From NCBI GenBank assembly GCA_002708905.1, contig PAPM01000016.1, forward strand, positions 1 through 64,000: DNA of 64,000 nt, in the 5' to 3' direction. A program made the position numbers and the translations under genes. The notes beneath the pieces were generated by a model. The model was not told the origin of the DNA. It made no database searches and saw nothing but the letters and a program-made list of their open reading frames with translations. Below are positions 25,136 to 33,470 of the stretch, one piece after another. Every line of letters starts with the position of its first letter. Position 1 is the stretch's first letter. The DNA is from Pseudomonadales bacterium (GTDB taxonomy: Bacteria > Pseudomonadota > Gammaproteobacteria > Pseudomonadales > Ketobacteraceae).

Positions 25136-25267
25136 ATGTTTCTAGATGACGTCGTTATTTCCGGGTTAATCGTGATAGGTGGTACCCTGGCTTTTCTGTT
25201 GGGCATAGGGATTTTCATCTATCAGGATTCACACAAAAAGAACCACGATTCACGCAGTGTAAAGTAG
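25136..25267 (+). CDS. 43-residue single-pass membrane protein
   Basis: ATG 25136 follows GAGGAGG at 8 nt, a near-perfect ribosome binding site. The product has a short acidic N-terminus (MFLDDVV), one membrane segment of about 22 residues (ISGLIVIGGTLAFLLGIGIF) and a basic, polar tail (HKKNHDSRSVK). It is followed by its own terminator at 25,280-25,329. These three signals together make a real small gene likely. The family was not identified; small one-pass proteins of this type often modulate a membrane complex, but no partner can be named. It lies between the S8 peptidase and ackA. Confidence 0.7.
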   Translation: MFLDDVVISGLIVIGGTLAFLLGIGIFIYQDSHKKNHDSRSVK

Positions 25268-25279
25268 TACTCCGCTTTG

Positions 25280-25329
25280 CCATAAGCCGGTAACAACTCA
25301 GGTTGCTCGGCTTATGGTCATGTTTTTTT
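25280..25329 (+). terminator. Terminator of the small membrane protein gene
   Basis: CCATAAGCCG (25280-25289) pairs perfectly with CGGCTTATGG (25308-25317), and a run of seven T follows at 25323-25329. It separates the small gene from ackA. Confidence 0.75.
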
Positions 25330-25393
25330 ATTCTAACCAGCATAATAATATTGTTACCATACCAAGAGTTTTAGGTCATCCAGGGTAACAACT

Positions 25394-26590
25394 ATGCCAT
25401 CCGGTTCATGCCTGGTCATTAACACCGGCAGCTCTTCCGTTAAGTTCGCGGTATTCAATACTGACTCAAATCAACCGTTCTGTCAGGGGCAGGTTACTCA
25501 TTTGTTTTCTGACAGCACTGAACTGACCATCACAACACAGAGTGATAAAACGCGACAGAATTTGGCGCAGGCCAACCATGCTGATGCACTGGAAGCAATC
25601 CTGACCAAACTGAATGAACTCGGCATTCTTGACGATGTTATGGTTATCGGTCACCGGGTGGTCCACGGTGGTCCCAACGCCAACCAACCGGAGCTCATTA
25701 GTACCTCCACCCTGGATCTGATCAAGCAGTGCTCCGAATTTGCACCACTGCACAATCCGGCCAATCTGGCGGGTATAGAGGCGTGCCAACGCTTCAATCC
25801 CACCCTGCCGCAAATCGCCGTGTTTGATACCGCCTTCCATTCAACACTCAATGACCTAAGCAGTCATTACGCCATCCCACTGGAATGGCAGCAGCAGTTC
25901 GGCATCAAACGATTTGGCTTTCACGGTATCAATCACCATTACATTGCCCAGACCAGTCAGCGGCTCCTGCCTGACCCCGCGGCCCGCGGCGTGGTGTCGG
26001 CACACTTGGGAAACGGCTGCAGCGTCTGCGCCATCAATGATGGTCGGAGCGTGGATACCAGTATGGGATTCACACCACTGGAAGGCCTGGTCATGGGCAG
26101 CCGCTGTGGTGATCTGGACCCCGGTCTGCTGGAGTACCTGTGCGAAAAACTCAACACAGACATTACCGATCTGACCCAACAACTTAACCGCCAAAGTGGA
26201 TTGCAAGGCCTATCCGGTATCAGTGGAGACATGCGACTGCTTTTAGAGGCACGAGACCAGGGCAATGAGCGGGCCGCCCTTGCCGTTGAGTTGTTCTGTT
26301 ACCGGTTGGCGAAATACATTGCATCTTATGTCGTCCCGTTACAGGGTATCGATATGCTGGTGTTTACGGCCGGAATCGGTGAGCATGCACCAGCCATTCG
26401 GTCCCAGACTGTTGCCTGGTTGGCTCCATTGAACTTCGAGCTGGACACCACATTAAATCAACACACACAGCAAGCGATACGGGCCATTTCCACCACCGGC
26501 TCCAAACCGGTGTATGTGATACCCGCCAATGAGGAATGGATGATCGCGCAACAATGCTTCCAGCTATTGAATCGTTCGGGGGAAATCTGA
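25394..26590 (+). CDS. ackA: Acetate kinase
   Basis: The 398-residue enzyme interconverts acetyl phosphate plus ADP and acetate plus ATP. Family landmarks are complete: NTGSSSVKFAVF at the N-terminus, GHRVVHGGP, FDTAFH, the central FHGINH, AHLGNGCSVCAI, DTSMGFTPLEG, and the phosphate-site VFTAGIGEHAP. Length is typical. It stands 1 bp before pta, and the two form the classic acetate overflow/assimilation operon. A terminator lies between it and the upstream small gene, so its promoter is in 25,330-25,393. Confidence 0.97.
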   Translation: MPSGSCLVINTGSSSVKFAVFNTDSNQPFCQGQVTHLFSDSTELTITTQSDKTRQNLAQANHADALEAILTKLNELGILDDVMVIGHRVVHGGPNANQPELISTSTLDLIKQCSEFAPLHNPANLAGIEACQRFNPTLPQIAVFDTAFHSTLNDLSSHYAIPLEWQQQFGIKRFGFHGINHHYIAQTSQRLLPDPAARGVVSAHLGNGCSVCAINDGRSVDTSMGFTPLEGLVMGSRCGDLDPGLLEYLCEKLNTDITDLTQQLNRQSGLQGLSGISGDMRLLLEARDQGNERAALAVELFCYRLAKYIASYVVPLQGIDMLVFTAGIGEHAPAIRSQTVAWLAPLNFELDTTLNQHTQQAIRAISTTGSKPVYVIPANEEWMIAQQCFQLLNRSGEI

Positions 26591-26591
26591 A

Positions 26592-28727
26592 TTGAAGACT
26601 TTATTGCTGACACCAACCGGGCCTGGAGTAGGTCTGACGTCCGTATGCCTCGGCCTGATTCATGCCCTGGATCAGATCGGACTGCGGGTAAAATATTTCA
26701 AGCCCATCTCATTCTCACATCAGGGTACCGATCGATCCACGGCCCTGGTGACCCAGTCCTGCGGTTTCAACCCACCGGACCCTATTGATTTTCATCGCGC
26801 CAACACACTGATTGCGAATGGGAAAAGGGATCTGTTGTTGGAAGATATTATTTCTTTACGACAGTCTATTCTGGATCAGAACAACCAGGAGAACCTGGAT
26901 GTGCTGGTGGTGGAGGGCATCAATGAAAGCATTAACGAAACCCTGTTCGATCAGTTCAATATCCATCTTGCCCGCGCGCTGGACGCCCAGGTCATTCTGA
27001 TCACAACCCCCCAGGCCAACACAGTGGAAGAACTCAACAGCCATCTGGTGGCTACGGCAAGTCAGTTTGGCGGCATTAACGACTCCAGAGTCGTGGGTTG
27101 CATTATCAACATGCTCAATGCGCCGTTGGACCGGCAAGGGCACATTCGACCGGATATCACCAGCCCAACCTATAACACGGCTTTCGGTCACGACACGCTG
27201 GTAAAACAGTTACCGGTGCTGCAACGTGACGACTTTCATCTGGTGGGGGCCGTTCCCTGGAACCGTGACCTGACCGCCCCCCGCACCATCGATGTCATGG
27301 ATTTTCTGCAATGCGATGCCCTGTATGAGGGAGAAGCCTTGCAGCGGCGGGTGTTGCAGGTGGTCATTGCCACCCAGCAGGTGGACCAATTCATACAACA
27401 CCTGCAACCCGGAACTCTGGTGATCACCTCAGCGGATCGTAGCGATATTTTGGTTGCCACCGCCATGGCACAGCAAAATGGCGTTGCCCTTGCCGGTCTG
27501 CTGTTGACCCAACCGTTAAGTGACAACCAGGCTACCCTGTCATTTTGCCGCCCGGCGATTGAGCTGGGCCTGCCGGTTTATCAGACTGAGCAGGACACCT
27601 ACCAAGTGGTGAACCTATTGCCCGGTTTTGATAACCGGGTACCGGTGGACGATGCCAGCCGTATACATTGTTTAATGGAGACCATTGCCCAGAATCTGGA
27701 TAAGCCCTGGCTGAAGGACGTCATCGACAGTGATCGAAATCCCAGGGTATCACCCGCCGCGTTTCGTTACGGCCTGGTGCAGCGGGCCCGGCAGGAAAAA
27801 AAGCGCATCATCCTGCCCGAAGGCGATGAACCCCGCACCATCCAGGCGGCTATCACCTGTTACCACCGCAATATCGCCGACTGTATTTTGATGGGAAACC
27901 CTGATGCCATTCACACCGCGGCCCAAGCCAATGGTCTGACGCTACCGGAAGCGCTGCGGATACTCGATCCGCAACCCATTCGATCCGATTACCTCGATTT
28001 GCTGATGCAATTACGCAAACACAAAGGGCTCACAGAAGAGCGCGCCATCCAGGAATTGGAAGACAATGTCGTTCTCGGTACCCTGATGCTTTATCAGGAT
28101 GAAGTGGATGGCCTGGTATCCGGTGCGGTTCATACCACCGCTAATACGATTCGCCCTGCCCTGCAATTGATTCGCACCAAACCCGAAGTCAATATTGTCT
28201 CGTCCATCTTCTTTATGTGCTTGCCGGATCAGGTGATGATTTTTGGGGATTGCGCCATCAATCCGGATCCCGACGCTGACCAACTGGCGGACATTGCCAT
28301 TGAGAGTGCTGATTCTGCCCTTGCTTTTGGCATCCGCCCGAAAGTTGCCATGATCAGTTACAGCACGCTGGAATCCGGTAGCGGCCTGGACGTGGATAAA
28401 GTCAGGCAAGCCACCCGAATCGTTCGGGAAAAACGCCCGGACATCCAGATCGATGGGCCTCTGCAATACGATGCGGCCGTGATAAAAGGCGTCGCCAGTA
28501 AAAAAGCGCCCACCAGCCAGGTGGCCGGTGAAGCCACGGTGTTGATATTTCCCGATTTGAATACGGGCAATACCACTTACAAGGCCGTACAAAGAAGTGC
28601 CAACGTGGTGAGCATCGGGCCCATGCTGCAGGGTTTGAAAAAACCGGTGAACGATTTATCCCGCGGCGCCAAGGTCGACGACATCATCTACACCATTGCA
28701 CTCACGGCCATACAAGCTCAGGAATAA
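26592..28727 (+). CDS. pta: Phosphate acetyltransferase (long, three-domain form)
   Basis: The 711-residue enzyme exchanges CoA and phosphate on the acetyl group. It has the long gammaproteobacterial layout. An N-terminal P-loop-like BioD/CobQ domain (LTPTGPGVGLTSVCLGL) is followed by a DRTGG regulatory domain around residues 220-330. The catalytic PTA domain runs from about 390 to the end (LPEGDEPRTIQAA, SGAVHTTANTIRPALQ, VFGIRPKVAMISYSTLESGSG-like stretch, FPDLNTGNTTYKAVQRS). The start is TTG 26592 with GGGGGA upstream, which overlaps the ackA end and gives coupled translation. A convergent hairpin follows. Confidence 0.95.
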   Translation: MKTLLLTPTGPGVGLTSVCLGLIHALDQIGLRVKYFKPISFSHQGTDRSTALVTQSCGFNPPDPIDFHRANTLIANGKRDLLLEDIISLRQSILDQNNQENLDVLVVEGINESINETLFDQFNIHLARALDAQVILITTPQANTVEELNSHLVATASQFGGINDSRVVGCIINMLNAPLDRQGHIRPDITSPTYNTAFGHDTLVKQLPVLQRDDFHLVGAVPWNRDLTAPRTIDVMDFLQCDALYEGEALQRRVLQVVIATQQVDQFIQHLQPGTLVITSADRSDILVATAMAQQNGVALAGLLLTQPLSDNQATLSFCRPAIELGLPVYQTEQDTYQVVNLLPGFDNRVPVDDASRIHCLMETIAQNLDKPWLKDVIDSDRNPRVSPAAFRYGLVQRARQEKKRIILPEGDEPRTIQAAITCYHRNIADCILMGNPDAIHTAAQANGLTLPEALRILDPQPIRSDYLDLLMQLRKHKGLTEERAIQELEDNVVLGTLMLYQDEVDGLVSGAVHTTANTIRPALQLIRTKPEVNIVSSIFFMCLPDQVMIFGDCAINPDPDADQLADIAIESADSALAFGIRPKVAMISYSTLESGSGLDVDKVRQATRIVREKRPDIQIDGPLQYDAAVIKGVASKKAPTSQVAGEATVLIFPDLNTGNTTYKAVQRSANVVSIGPMLQGLKKPVNDLSRGAKVDDIIYTIALTAIQAQE

Positions 28728-28757
28728 ATTGGCCTGCTTTCCGTTAGCAGGCCAATT
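28727..28757. terminator. 12-bp hairpin between convergent pta and DUF2797 genes
   Basis: AATTGGCCTGCT (28727-28738) pairs perfectly with AGCAGGCCAATT (28746-28757) around a 7-nt loop. The last codons and stop of the DUF2797 gene form the right arm. No long T-run follows on either strand, so efficiency is uncertain, but the position fits a two-way terminator. Confidence 0.55.
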
Positions 28758-29559
28758 CCACTTCGTAACCGGTGTACTTACGAATATTGATTACACCGGT
28801 ATCGAAGATCAGGTACTGCCCTTTGATGCCCAGCAAAGTGCCTTCCACCACCGGATTCTTGTCAAAATTCAGACTGACAACTTTGCTAGGGTATTCCAGC
28901 ACAGGGTATTCGATGCTGACGGCGTCAGCGCCCGTCATCGCTACAATACTGTCTTCACCCAACTGGTCTTTGAGTGCATCCAGTTCCAGCTGACACTGTT
29001 GCAACAGCTTATCCCGCTCGGCAACCATATCCAGCTCATCCACCTGATTCTTCAGCATCGCCTGCCAACGGGTTTTGTCAGAAACGTATTTGCCTAGGGT
29101 GATTTCCACCAACCCGGAATGAAAGCGGTTTTTAACCTGGAACACCGGCAACGCCTGCACGGCACCCTGATCAATCCAGCGGGTCGGCACCTGATCGTTG
29201 CGGGTTATTCCCACTTTAATCCCCGAGGAATTGGAGAGATAAACCGTGTGTCCCTGAAAACAGAAGTTTTGCGCCCAATCCGGTTCACGGCAGGTACCCT
29301 GATCAAAGTGGCAATTTTCGGGTTTGACGATACAGGTGTCACACTGGGCGAGCTTCCGAAAACAGGGGTAACAGTAGCCCTGATCAAAACTCTTCTTGGT
29401 TTTGCGTCCACAGTGGGTGCAGAAAATCTGACTGGTGTAGGTTAACCTGAGCGATTTGCCCAACAGCGCATTCAAATCCAGTCGCTCTTCACCAAGCGGC
29501 AAGGCATAGGCCACTGGAGCCTGCAACGACGATTTGAGTTTTGACAGCGTACCTTGCAT
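28744..29559 (-). CDS. DUF2797 protein with Cys-rich zinc-finger-like region
   Basis: The 271-residue protein matches the DUF2797 family. It has a block of paired cysteines at about residues 50-105 (CTHCGRK, YCYPCF, CDTC, ENCHFDQGTC) that should bind zinc. A following conserved segment reads VYLSNSSGIKVGITRNDQVPTRWIDQGA. Function is not known; the GIY-YIG-like flavour of KVGIT is only suggestive. The start region is a 15-bp direct duplication of CTGTCATGCAAGG, giving two in-frame ATGs at 29574 and 29559. The second has AAGG 7 nt upstream and is chosen. It converges on pta. Confidence 0.85.
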   Translation of the reverse strand: MQGTLSKLKSSLQAPVAYALPLGEERLDLNALLGKSLRLTYTSQIFCTHCGRKTKKSFDQGYCYPCFRKLAQCDTCIVKPENCHFDQGTCREPDWAQNFCFQGHTVYLSNSSGIKVGITRNDQVPTRWIDQGAVQALPVFQVKNRFHSGLVEITLGKYVSDKTRWQAMLKNQVDELDMVAERDKLLQQCQLELDALKDQLGEDSIVAMTGADAVSIEYPVLEYPSKVVSLNFDKNPVVEGTLLGIKGQYLIFDTGVINIRKYTGYEVELAC

Positions 29560-29688
29560 GACAGCACCTTGCATGACAGTTTGTTTACCTCTTTTACATC
29601 AAGCTGGCTAAGCTACCAATCATCCTTGACGGGGTCAAACACCATTGCTAAAACCCTAGTAGTCTCCCAATAACAAGAGATTCCGGCC

Positions 29689-30534
29689 ATGGATTATCGC
29701 GCACTAACTGTCTCCATTGAAAACAAAATCGCCCACATCGTGCTGAACCGCCCGGATGAGCTCAATACCATGAATGTGGATTTCTGGCGCGAGCTGCCCC
29801 ATGCCATGAGAGAAATCGATGAACAGGCCAGTGCACGGGTCATCATACTCTCGTCGACGGGCAAACACTTTACAGCCGGTATGGATCTGGGGGTATTCAT
29901 GAACCCGAAAAACATCTCCCTGCACGGCGATCCCGGACGCAGCGCTGAAAATCTGCGCCGCCTGGTTTTACAGTTGCAGGATACCTTCAATGTGCTGGAA
30001 ACCATCCGTATTCCGGTGTTGGCTGCTATCCAGGGCGGCTGCATTGGTGGCGGTCTGGATATGATCAGCGCGGCCGATTGTCGCTACTGCACTGAGGATG
30101 CTTTCTTTTGCATCAAAGAAACCGACTTAGGCATGACCGCCGATTTGGGGACACTGCAACGGCTGCCCCATTTGATTCCCCAAGGCATGATCCGGGAACT
30201 GGCTTACACCGGCGCAAAGTTGCCGGCAAAACGTGCGCAGCAAATCGGATTGGTGAATGAGGTTTACCCCGATCAGGAAAGCATGTTGAAAGCGGTGCAG
30301 CAAATTGCAGTGGAAATCAGCAAACGCTCACCGCTTGCCGTCACCGGTTGCAAGCAGATGATCAACTACACCCGGGATCACAGTGTCCAGGACAGCCTTC
30401 ACTATATGGCCGCCTGGCAATCCGGCATGTTCCGTCCGGAAGACATGATGAAATCCTTCACTGCCAAGGCACAGCAGACAGACCCTGAATTTGAGGATCT
30501 GTTCCCGATAAAACCACCGTTCACCGCTGAATAA
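29689..30534 (+). CDS. Crotonase-family delta(3,5)-delta(2,4)-dienoyl-CoA isomerase
   Basis: The 281-residue protein has the crotonase fold. VIILSSTGKHFTAGMDL forms the CoA/oxyanion site, and the second oxyanion segment is IQGGCIGGGLDMISAADCRYC. The segment FFCIKETDLGMTADLGTLQRLP carries the Glu and Asp arrangement characteristic of dienoyl-CoA isomerase (ECH1) rather than ordinary enoyl-CoA hydratase. It would act in beta-oxidation of unsaturated fatty acids with odd-numbered double bonds. It appears to be a single-gene unit on the plus strand, followed by a DUF481 gene after a C/G-rich hairpin. Function by family; substrate range unknown. Confidence 0.85.
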   Translation: MDYRALTVSIENKIAHIVLNRPDELNTMNVDFWRELPHAMREIDEQASARVIILSSTGKHFTAGMDLGVFMNPKNISLHGDPGRSAENLRRLVLQLQDTFNVLETIRIPVLAAIQGGCIGGGLDMISAADCRYCTEDAFFCIKETDLGMTADLGTLQRLPHLIPQGMIRELAYTGAKLPAKRAQQIGLVNEVYPDQESMLKAVQQIAVEISKRSPLAVTGCKQMINYTRDHSVQDSLHYMAAWQSGMFRPEDMMKSFTAKAQQTDPEFEDLFPIKPPFTAE

Positions 30535-30579
30535 AGTGACCCATCACCTGTCATTCCCGATGCCAACTCCGTATACTCG

Positions 30580-30607
30580 CCCCCCTGAAAAATCCATTTC
30601 AGGGGGG
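30580..30607 (+). promoter_or_regulatory. 11-bp hairpin that buries the Shine-Dalgarno of the DUF481 gene
   Basis: CCCCCCTGAAA (30580-30590) pairs perfectly with TTTCAGGGGGG (30597-30607) around AATCCA. The G-run is the ribosome binding site of the gene starting at 30615. No T-run follows, so it is not a normal terminator. Sequestration of the SD is a direct consequence if the transcript includes both arms. Confidence 0.6.
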
Positions 30608-30614
30608 AGATTTG

Positions 30615-31394
30615 ATGCAAAAAATCGTCTTAACCATACTGGCTCTGTTGTTTTCACATCAGGCAATGGCCATCTCCAATATTGAAAGTGAGCGACCGGG
30701 CTTCCCCGAGGAAGGCTGGGGCGGTCACGTGGAAATCGGCCTGGACGGAGAAACCGGGAACAGCCGCGAAGAGACCTACACCGGCGCAGCCAAAGTCACT
30801 TACCGCAAAAACAATGACATCCTCTTGGGCATTGTGGAGCGAGAGTACGGCTCCACCCGTGACGTTAAAGATACCGACGAAAGCTTCGTGCATGGACGCT
30901 GGATTCACGTGCTCACACCACGCTGGGCCTATGAAGGCTTTATCCAATGGGAAGAGAACGAGTTCGACAACCTGGTATCACGCTCATTGGTGGGAGGTGG
31001 TGGACGCTATGTGGTAGCCCAGCAGGAAAAGATTTTCGATTTATCCGTGGGCATGGGGGCGTTTCGCGAAAAGGAAGTTCTGGACCTGGGCACCTACGAG
31101 GAAACCAACTGGACCTGGCGCTTAAACACGTTCACCGTTTACAAGCACCGTCTCAATGAGCAAATCGTTATTTCCGCTACTGCGTACTATCAGCCCAGCA
31201 CGGACGACTTCGGTAATTTTCGAACGCTTCTGGATGCGGCTCTGTCAGTGCGCATTACGGACCAACTGGATTTGAAAGTACATTACAAAGTGGAGCACGA
31301 CAGCGAACCCGCCCGCAACCTGGATGCGGATCCGCCCATCGATAACTACGAAACCAACACTGAGTACAAGACGTCGCTGGTCTACAACTTCTAA
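30615..31394 (+). CDS. DUF481 outer-membrane barrel protein
   Basis: The 259-residue product has a signal peptide (MQKIVLTILALLFSHQAMA). A run of amphipathic strands ends in SLVYNF, with terminal Phe as in outer-membrane barrels. The spacing of GETGNSREETYTGAAKVTYR and the following strands matches the DUF481 (YdiY-like) family. The biological role of the family is not established; E. coli YdiY is acid-inducible. ATG 30615 is preceded by a G-run that sits in a strong hairpin, so translation may be conditionally controlled. Its stop shares bases with the convergent oxidoreductase (CTAA). Confidence 0.8.
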   Translation: MQKIVLTILALLFSHQAMAISNIESERPGFPEEGWGGHVEIGLDGETGNSREETYTGAAKVTYRKNNDILLGIVEREYGSTRDVKDTDESFVHGRWIHVLTPRWAYEGFIQWEENEFDNLVSRSLVGGGGRYVVAQQEKIFDLSVGMGAFREKEVLDLGTYEETNWTWRLNTFTVYKHRLNEQIVISATAYYQPSTDDFGNFRTLLDAALSVRITDQLDLKVHYKVEHDSEPARNLDADPPIDNYETNTEYKTSLVYNF

Positions 31395-32632
31395 TTTGCT
31401 CGCAGCCGCTGGGTCCTAAACCCTTTCACACCGGAACGCAGCATTTGCCGCAAAAACACCAAAAACGGACTCTCATTCGGTTTTGGTGTTTTGCCCTTGG
31501 CGATGCGTTCCAACTGACGGGCGTACCAGACCGTTTCCATCATTGCCATATCATCAATGGCTTTGATCCCGGTGATGCGGGGTTTTACGTCTATGGACTG
31601 GGTTGCCCCACTTAACAGGCGCGCGCTGAAATCCGGCTCCACCGCTAACGGTCGTGCCAGACCGATCATATCCGTGGCACCGCCCTCAATCGCATCCACC
31701 ATGCCTTGGGCAGTGCGAAAACCACCGGTAACCATCAACGCCGTTTTCACCCGGGAGCGGATGTTTTCGGCGTACTCCATGAAATACGCCTCCCTTTCTT
31801 TAGTGCTGGCTTTGACATTCTTGCCGGTCATTTCCGGCGCCTCATAAGTACCACCGGAAATCTCAATCAAGTCCATACCGGCCTGATCCAGCATTTCCAC
31901 CACGGTCATGGATTCCTCTTCCGTGAACCCCCCACGCTGGAAGTCGGCGGAATTCAACTTGATGGAAACCGGGTATTCATCACCCACCTGCTGACGAATG
32001 GCCTTGTATATCTCCATCACGAAGCGCGCCCGATTTTCCAGACTGCCGCCCCACTGATCCTTACGCTGATTATGATGGGGCGATAAGAACTGGCTCACCA
32101 GGTAACCGTGGGCGCCGTGGATCTGAACCCCCGTAAAACCCGCTTTTTTCACCACCGCTGCAGCCGTGGCAAAGCGCTCAATCACTGCCTCGATATCACC
32201 AGGAGAAAGCTCACGTGGCGGATTAAAATAGCTGGAAAACCTTGGCTCCAGCGGTATCGCCGATGGTGCTACCGGCTGCTTGGAGACCATGTTCGGAGAT
32301 TGCTTGCCCGGATGGTTCAGTTGCACCCATAGTTGAGTGTCGTCACGTGAGCCCGCCTGCGCCCAGCGCTGCAACAGGCTCAGATCCCGCTCATCTTCAA
32401 TCGCCACATTACCGGGTTCTCCCAAAGCCAGACGATCCACCATGACATTGCCGGTAATCACCAATCCCGTTCCCCCCTTGGCCCAGGCGTCATAGAGCTT
32501 CACCAGCAGCTCAGTGGGGCGGTTGTCCACCGTGCCCAGAGCTTCGCTCATGGCGGACTTTCCGATTCGATTTTTTATTACCGCGCCACAACGCAGCGTC
32601 AGTGGCTTCGACAAAGATTCCAGGTTGGACAC
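31391..32632 (-). CDS. Old Yellow Enzyme-family NADH:flavin oxidoreductase
   Basis: The 413-residue protein is an FMN TIM-barrel reductase of the OYE/2,4-dienoyl-CoA reductase N-terminal type. Landmarks are LTLRCGAVIKNRIGKSAM near the start, VQLNHPGKQS, the catalytic GVQIHGAHGYLVSQFLSP, NQRKDQWGGSLENRARF, and MVTGGFR plus IGLARPLAVEPD for FMN phosphate. The 4Fe-4S/FAD half of dienoyl-CoA reductase is missing, so it is a single-domain ene-reductase. The start GTG 32632 has GGAGG 5 nt upstream and gives the usual N-terminus. Upstream ATGs at 32674 and 32719 lie in or before the promoter. A perfect 20-bp dyad covers the promoter. Confidence 0.9.
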   Translation of the reverse strand: MSNLESLSKPLTLRCGAVIKNRIGKSAMSEALGTVDNRPTELLVKLYDAWAKGGTGLVITGNVMVDRLALGEPGNVAIEDERDLSLLQRWAQAGSRDDTQLWVQLNHPGKQSPNMVSKQPVAPSAIPLEPRFSSYFNPPRELSPGDIEAVIERFATAAAVVKKAGFTGVQIHGAHGYLVSQFLSPHHNQRKDQWGGSLENRARFVMEIYKAIRQQVGDEYPVSIKLNSADFQRGGFTEEESMTVVEMLDQAGMDLIEISGGTYEAPEMTGKNVKASTKEREAYFMEYAENIRSRVKTALMVTGGFRTAQGMVDAIEGGATDMIGLARPLAVEPDFSARLLSGATQSIDVKPRITGIKAIDDMAMMETVWYARQLERIAKGKTPKPNESPFLVFLRQMLRSGVKGFRTQRLRAN

Positions 32633-32679
32633 GGGCACCTCCACAGCGCTTCCGGATAGTGTTGACAACAGCATCAATT

Positions 32680-32699
32680 CGATAGTTATGAAACTATCG
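32680..32699. promoter_or_regulatory. Perfect operator-like palindrome over the oxidoreductase promoter
   Basis: CGATAGTT (32680-32687), ATGA, AACTATCG (32692-32699) form a perfect 8-4-8 palindrome. On the minus strand TTGACC followed 17 bp later by TAGTTT could be the promoter, with the -10 inside the palindrome. Such sites usually bind TetR or MarR dimers. No regulator gene is adjacent. Confidence 0.55.
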
Positions 32700-32791
32700 C
32701 ATAATAGTGCCCGGGTCAATTTGTCTGTGCCGAGTCTCCGCCGGGCGGGATCACCGTGCTACAATCCCGCCACTTTTTCAGGAGCATGATT

Positions 32792-33073
32792 ATGTTTAAA
32801 ACCAATGAATATTTTGATGGCAAGGTTACCTCCATTGCGTTCCAGGGCGAGGAATTGCCCGCGACTGTCGGCGTGATGGCGCCCGGAGATTATGAGTTCT
32901 CGACCTCCCAGAAAGAAACCATGACCGTGGTCAGCGGTGCATTGACGGTGCAACTCCCCGGCGAATCAGGCTGGACCACCTACCGCCGTAATGAGAGCTT
33001 TGTGGTACCGGCCAATGCCAGCTTCAAGCTGCAGGTACAACAAGACACAGCCTATCTGTGCACCTACGAATAA
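32792..33073 (+). CDS. ppnP: Pyrimidine/purine nucleoside phosphorylase PpnP
   Basis: The 93-residue protein is a single small cupin matching the YaiE/DUF1255 family from end to end ([56 protein letters not shown]). PpnP splits many nucleosides with phosphate into base and ribose-1-phosphate, a salvage reaction in the cytoplasm. ATG 32792 has AGGAG 7 nt upstream. It is divergent from the oxidoreductase gene and appears to be a single-gene unit; repeats and a 10-bp hairpin arm pair follow its stop. Confidence 0.93.
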   Translation: MFKTNEYFDGKVTSIAFQGEELPATVGVMAPGDYEFSTSQKETMTVVSGALTVQLPGESGWTTYRRNESFVVPANASFKLQVQQDTAYLCTYE

Positions 33074-33470
33074 CCCATTCAGGAGTAATCCATTCAAGAG
33101 TAATCCGTGCATGAGTGTGGCCTACTCAAAAACGGATTACTCCATCAACCTGCCTTACAGACTCAGAGGTTCTCTCATACCTTTCGTCGGCCCAAACACC
33201 CTCCCCTGTGAATGAGCGCAATTTCTGAAAGTTATTAGGGTGCATTTTGCGCGACAACACTGCTAGTATTTAACCAAGTTAAACTAGTTTTTGGGGTGCC
33301 CTTCTTAATATGTTGATTTTCGACAGAATGAAGGCGCAAATGCTGTAAACCGTATTCGTTGGTTGTTCAGCGTCAAAGGGAATTGCACAGCAGGCAGGGA
33401 TTGCCGGTACTGGTCGGGGGCCAGTGACAACACGCTACCGAATCGTGCTTTTGGAGTACCAGTTTTGACG
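33074..33470. other. Intergenic region with repeats, a hairpin and a dyad
   Basis: After ppnP, CCATTCAGGAGTAATC and CCATTCAAGAGTAATC form a near-perfect tandem pair at 33075-33105. GAGTAATCCG (33098-33107) pairs with CGGATTACTC (33133-33142), a possible RNA hairpin ending ppnP. CTAG-TA-TTTAAC (33263-33274) and GTTAAA-CTAG (33278-33287) form an operator-like dyad about 180 bp before the RND exporter. No gene is convincing here. Confidence 0.45.
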
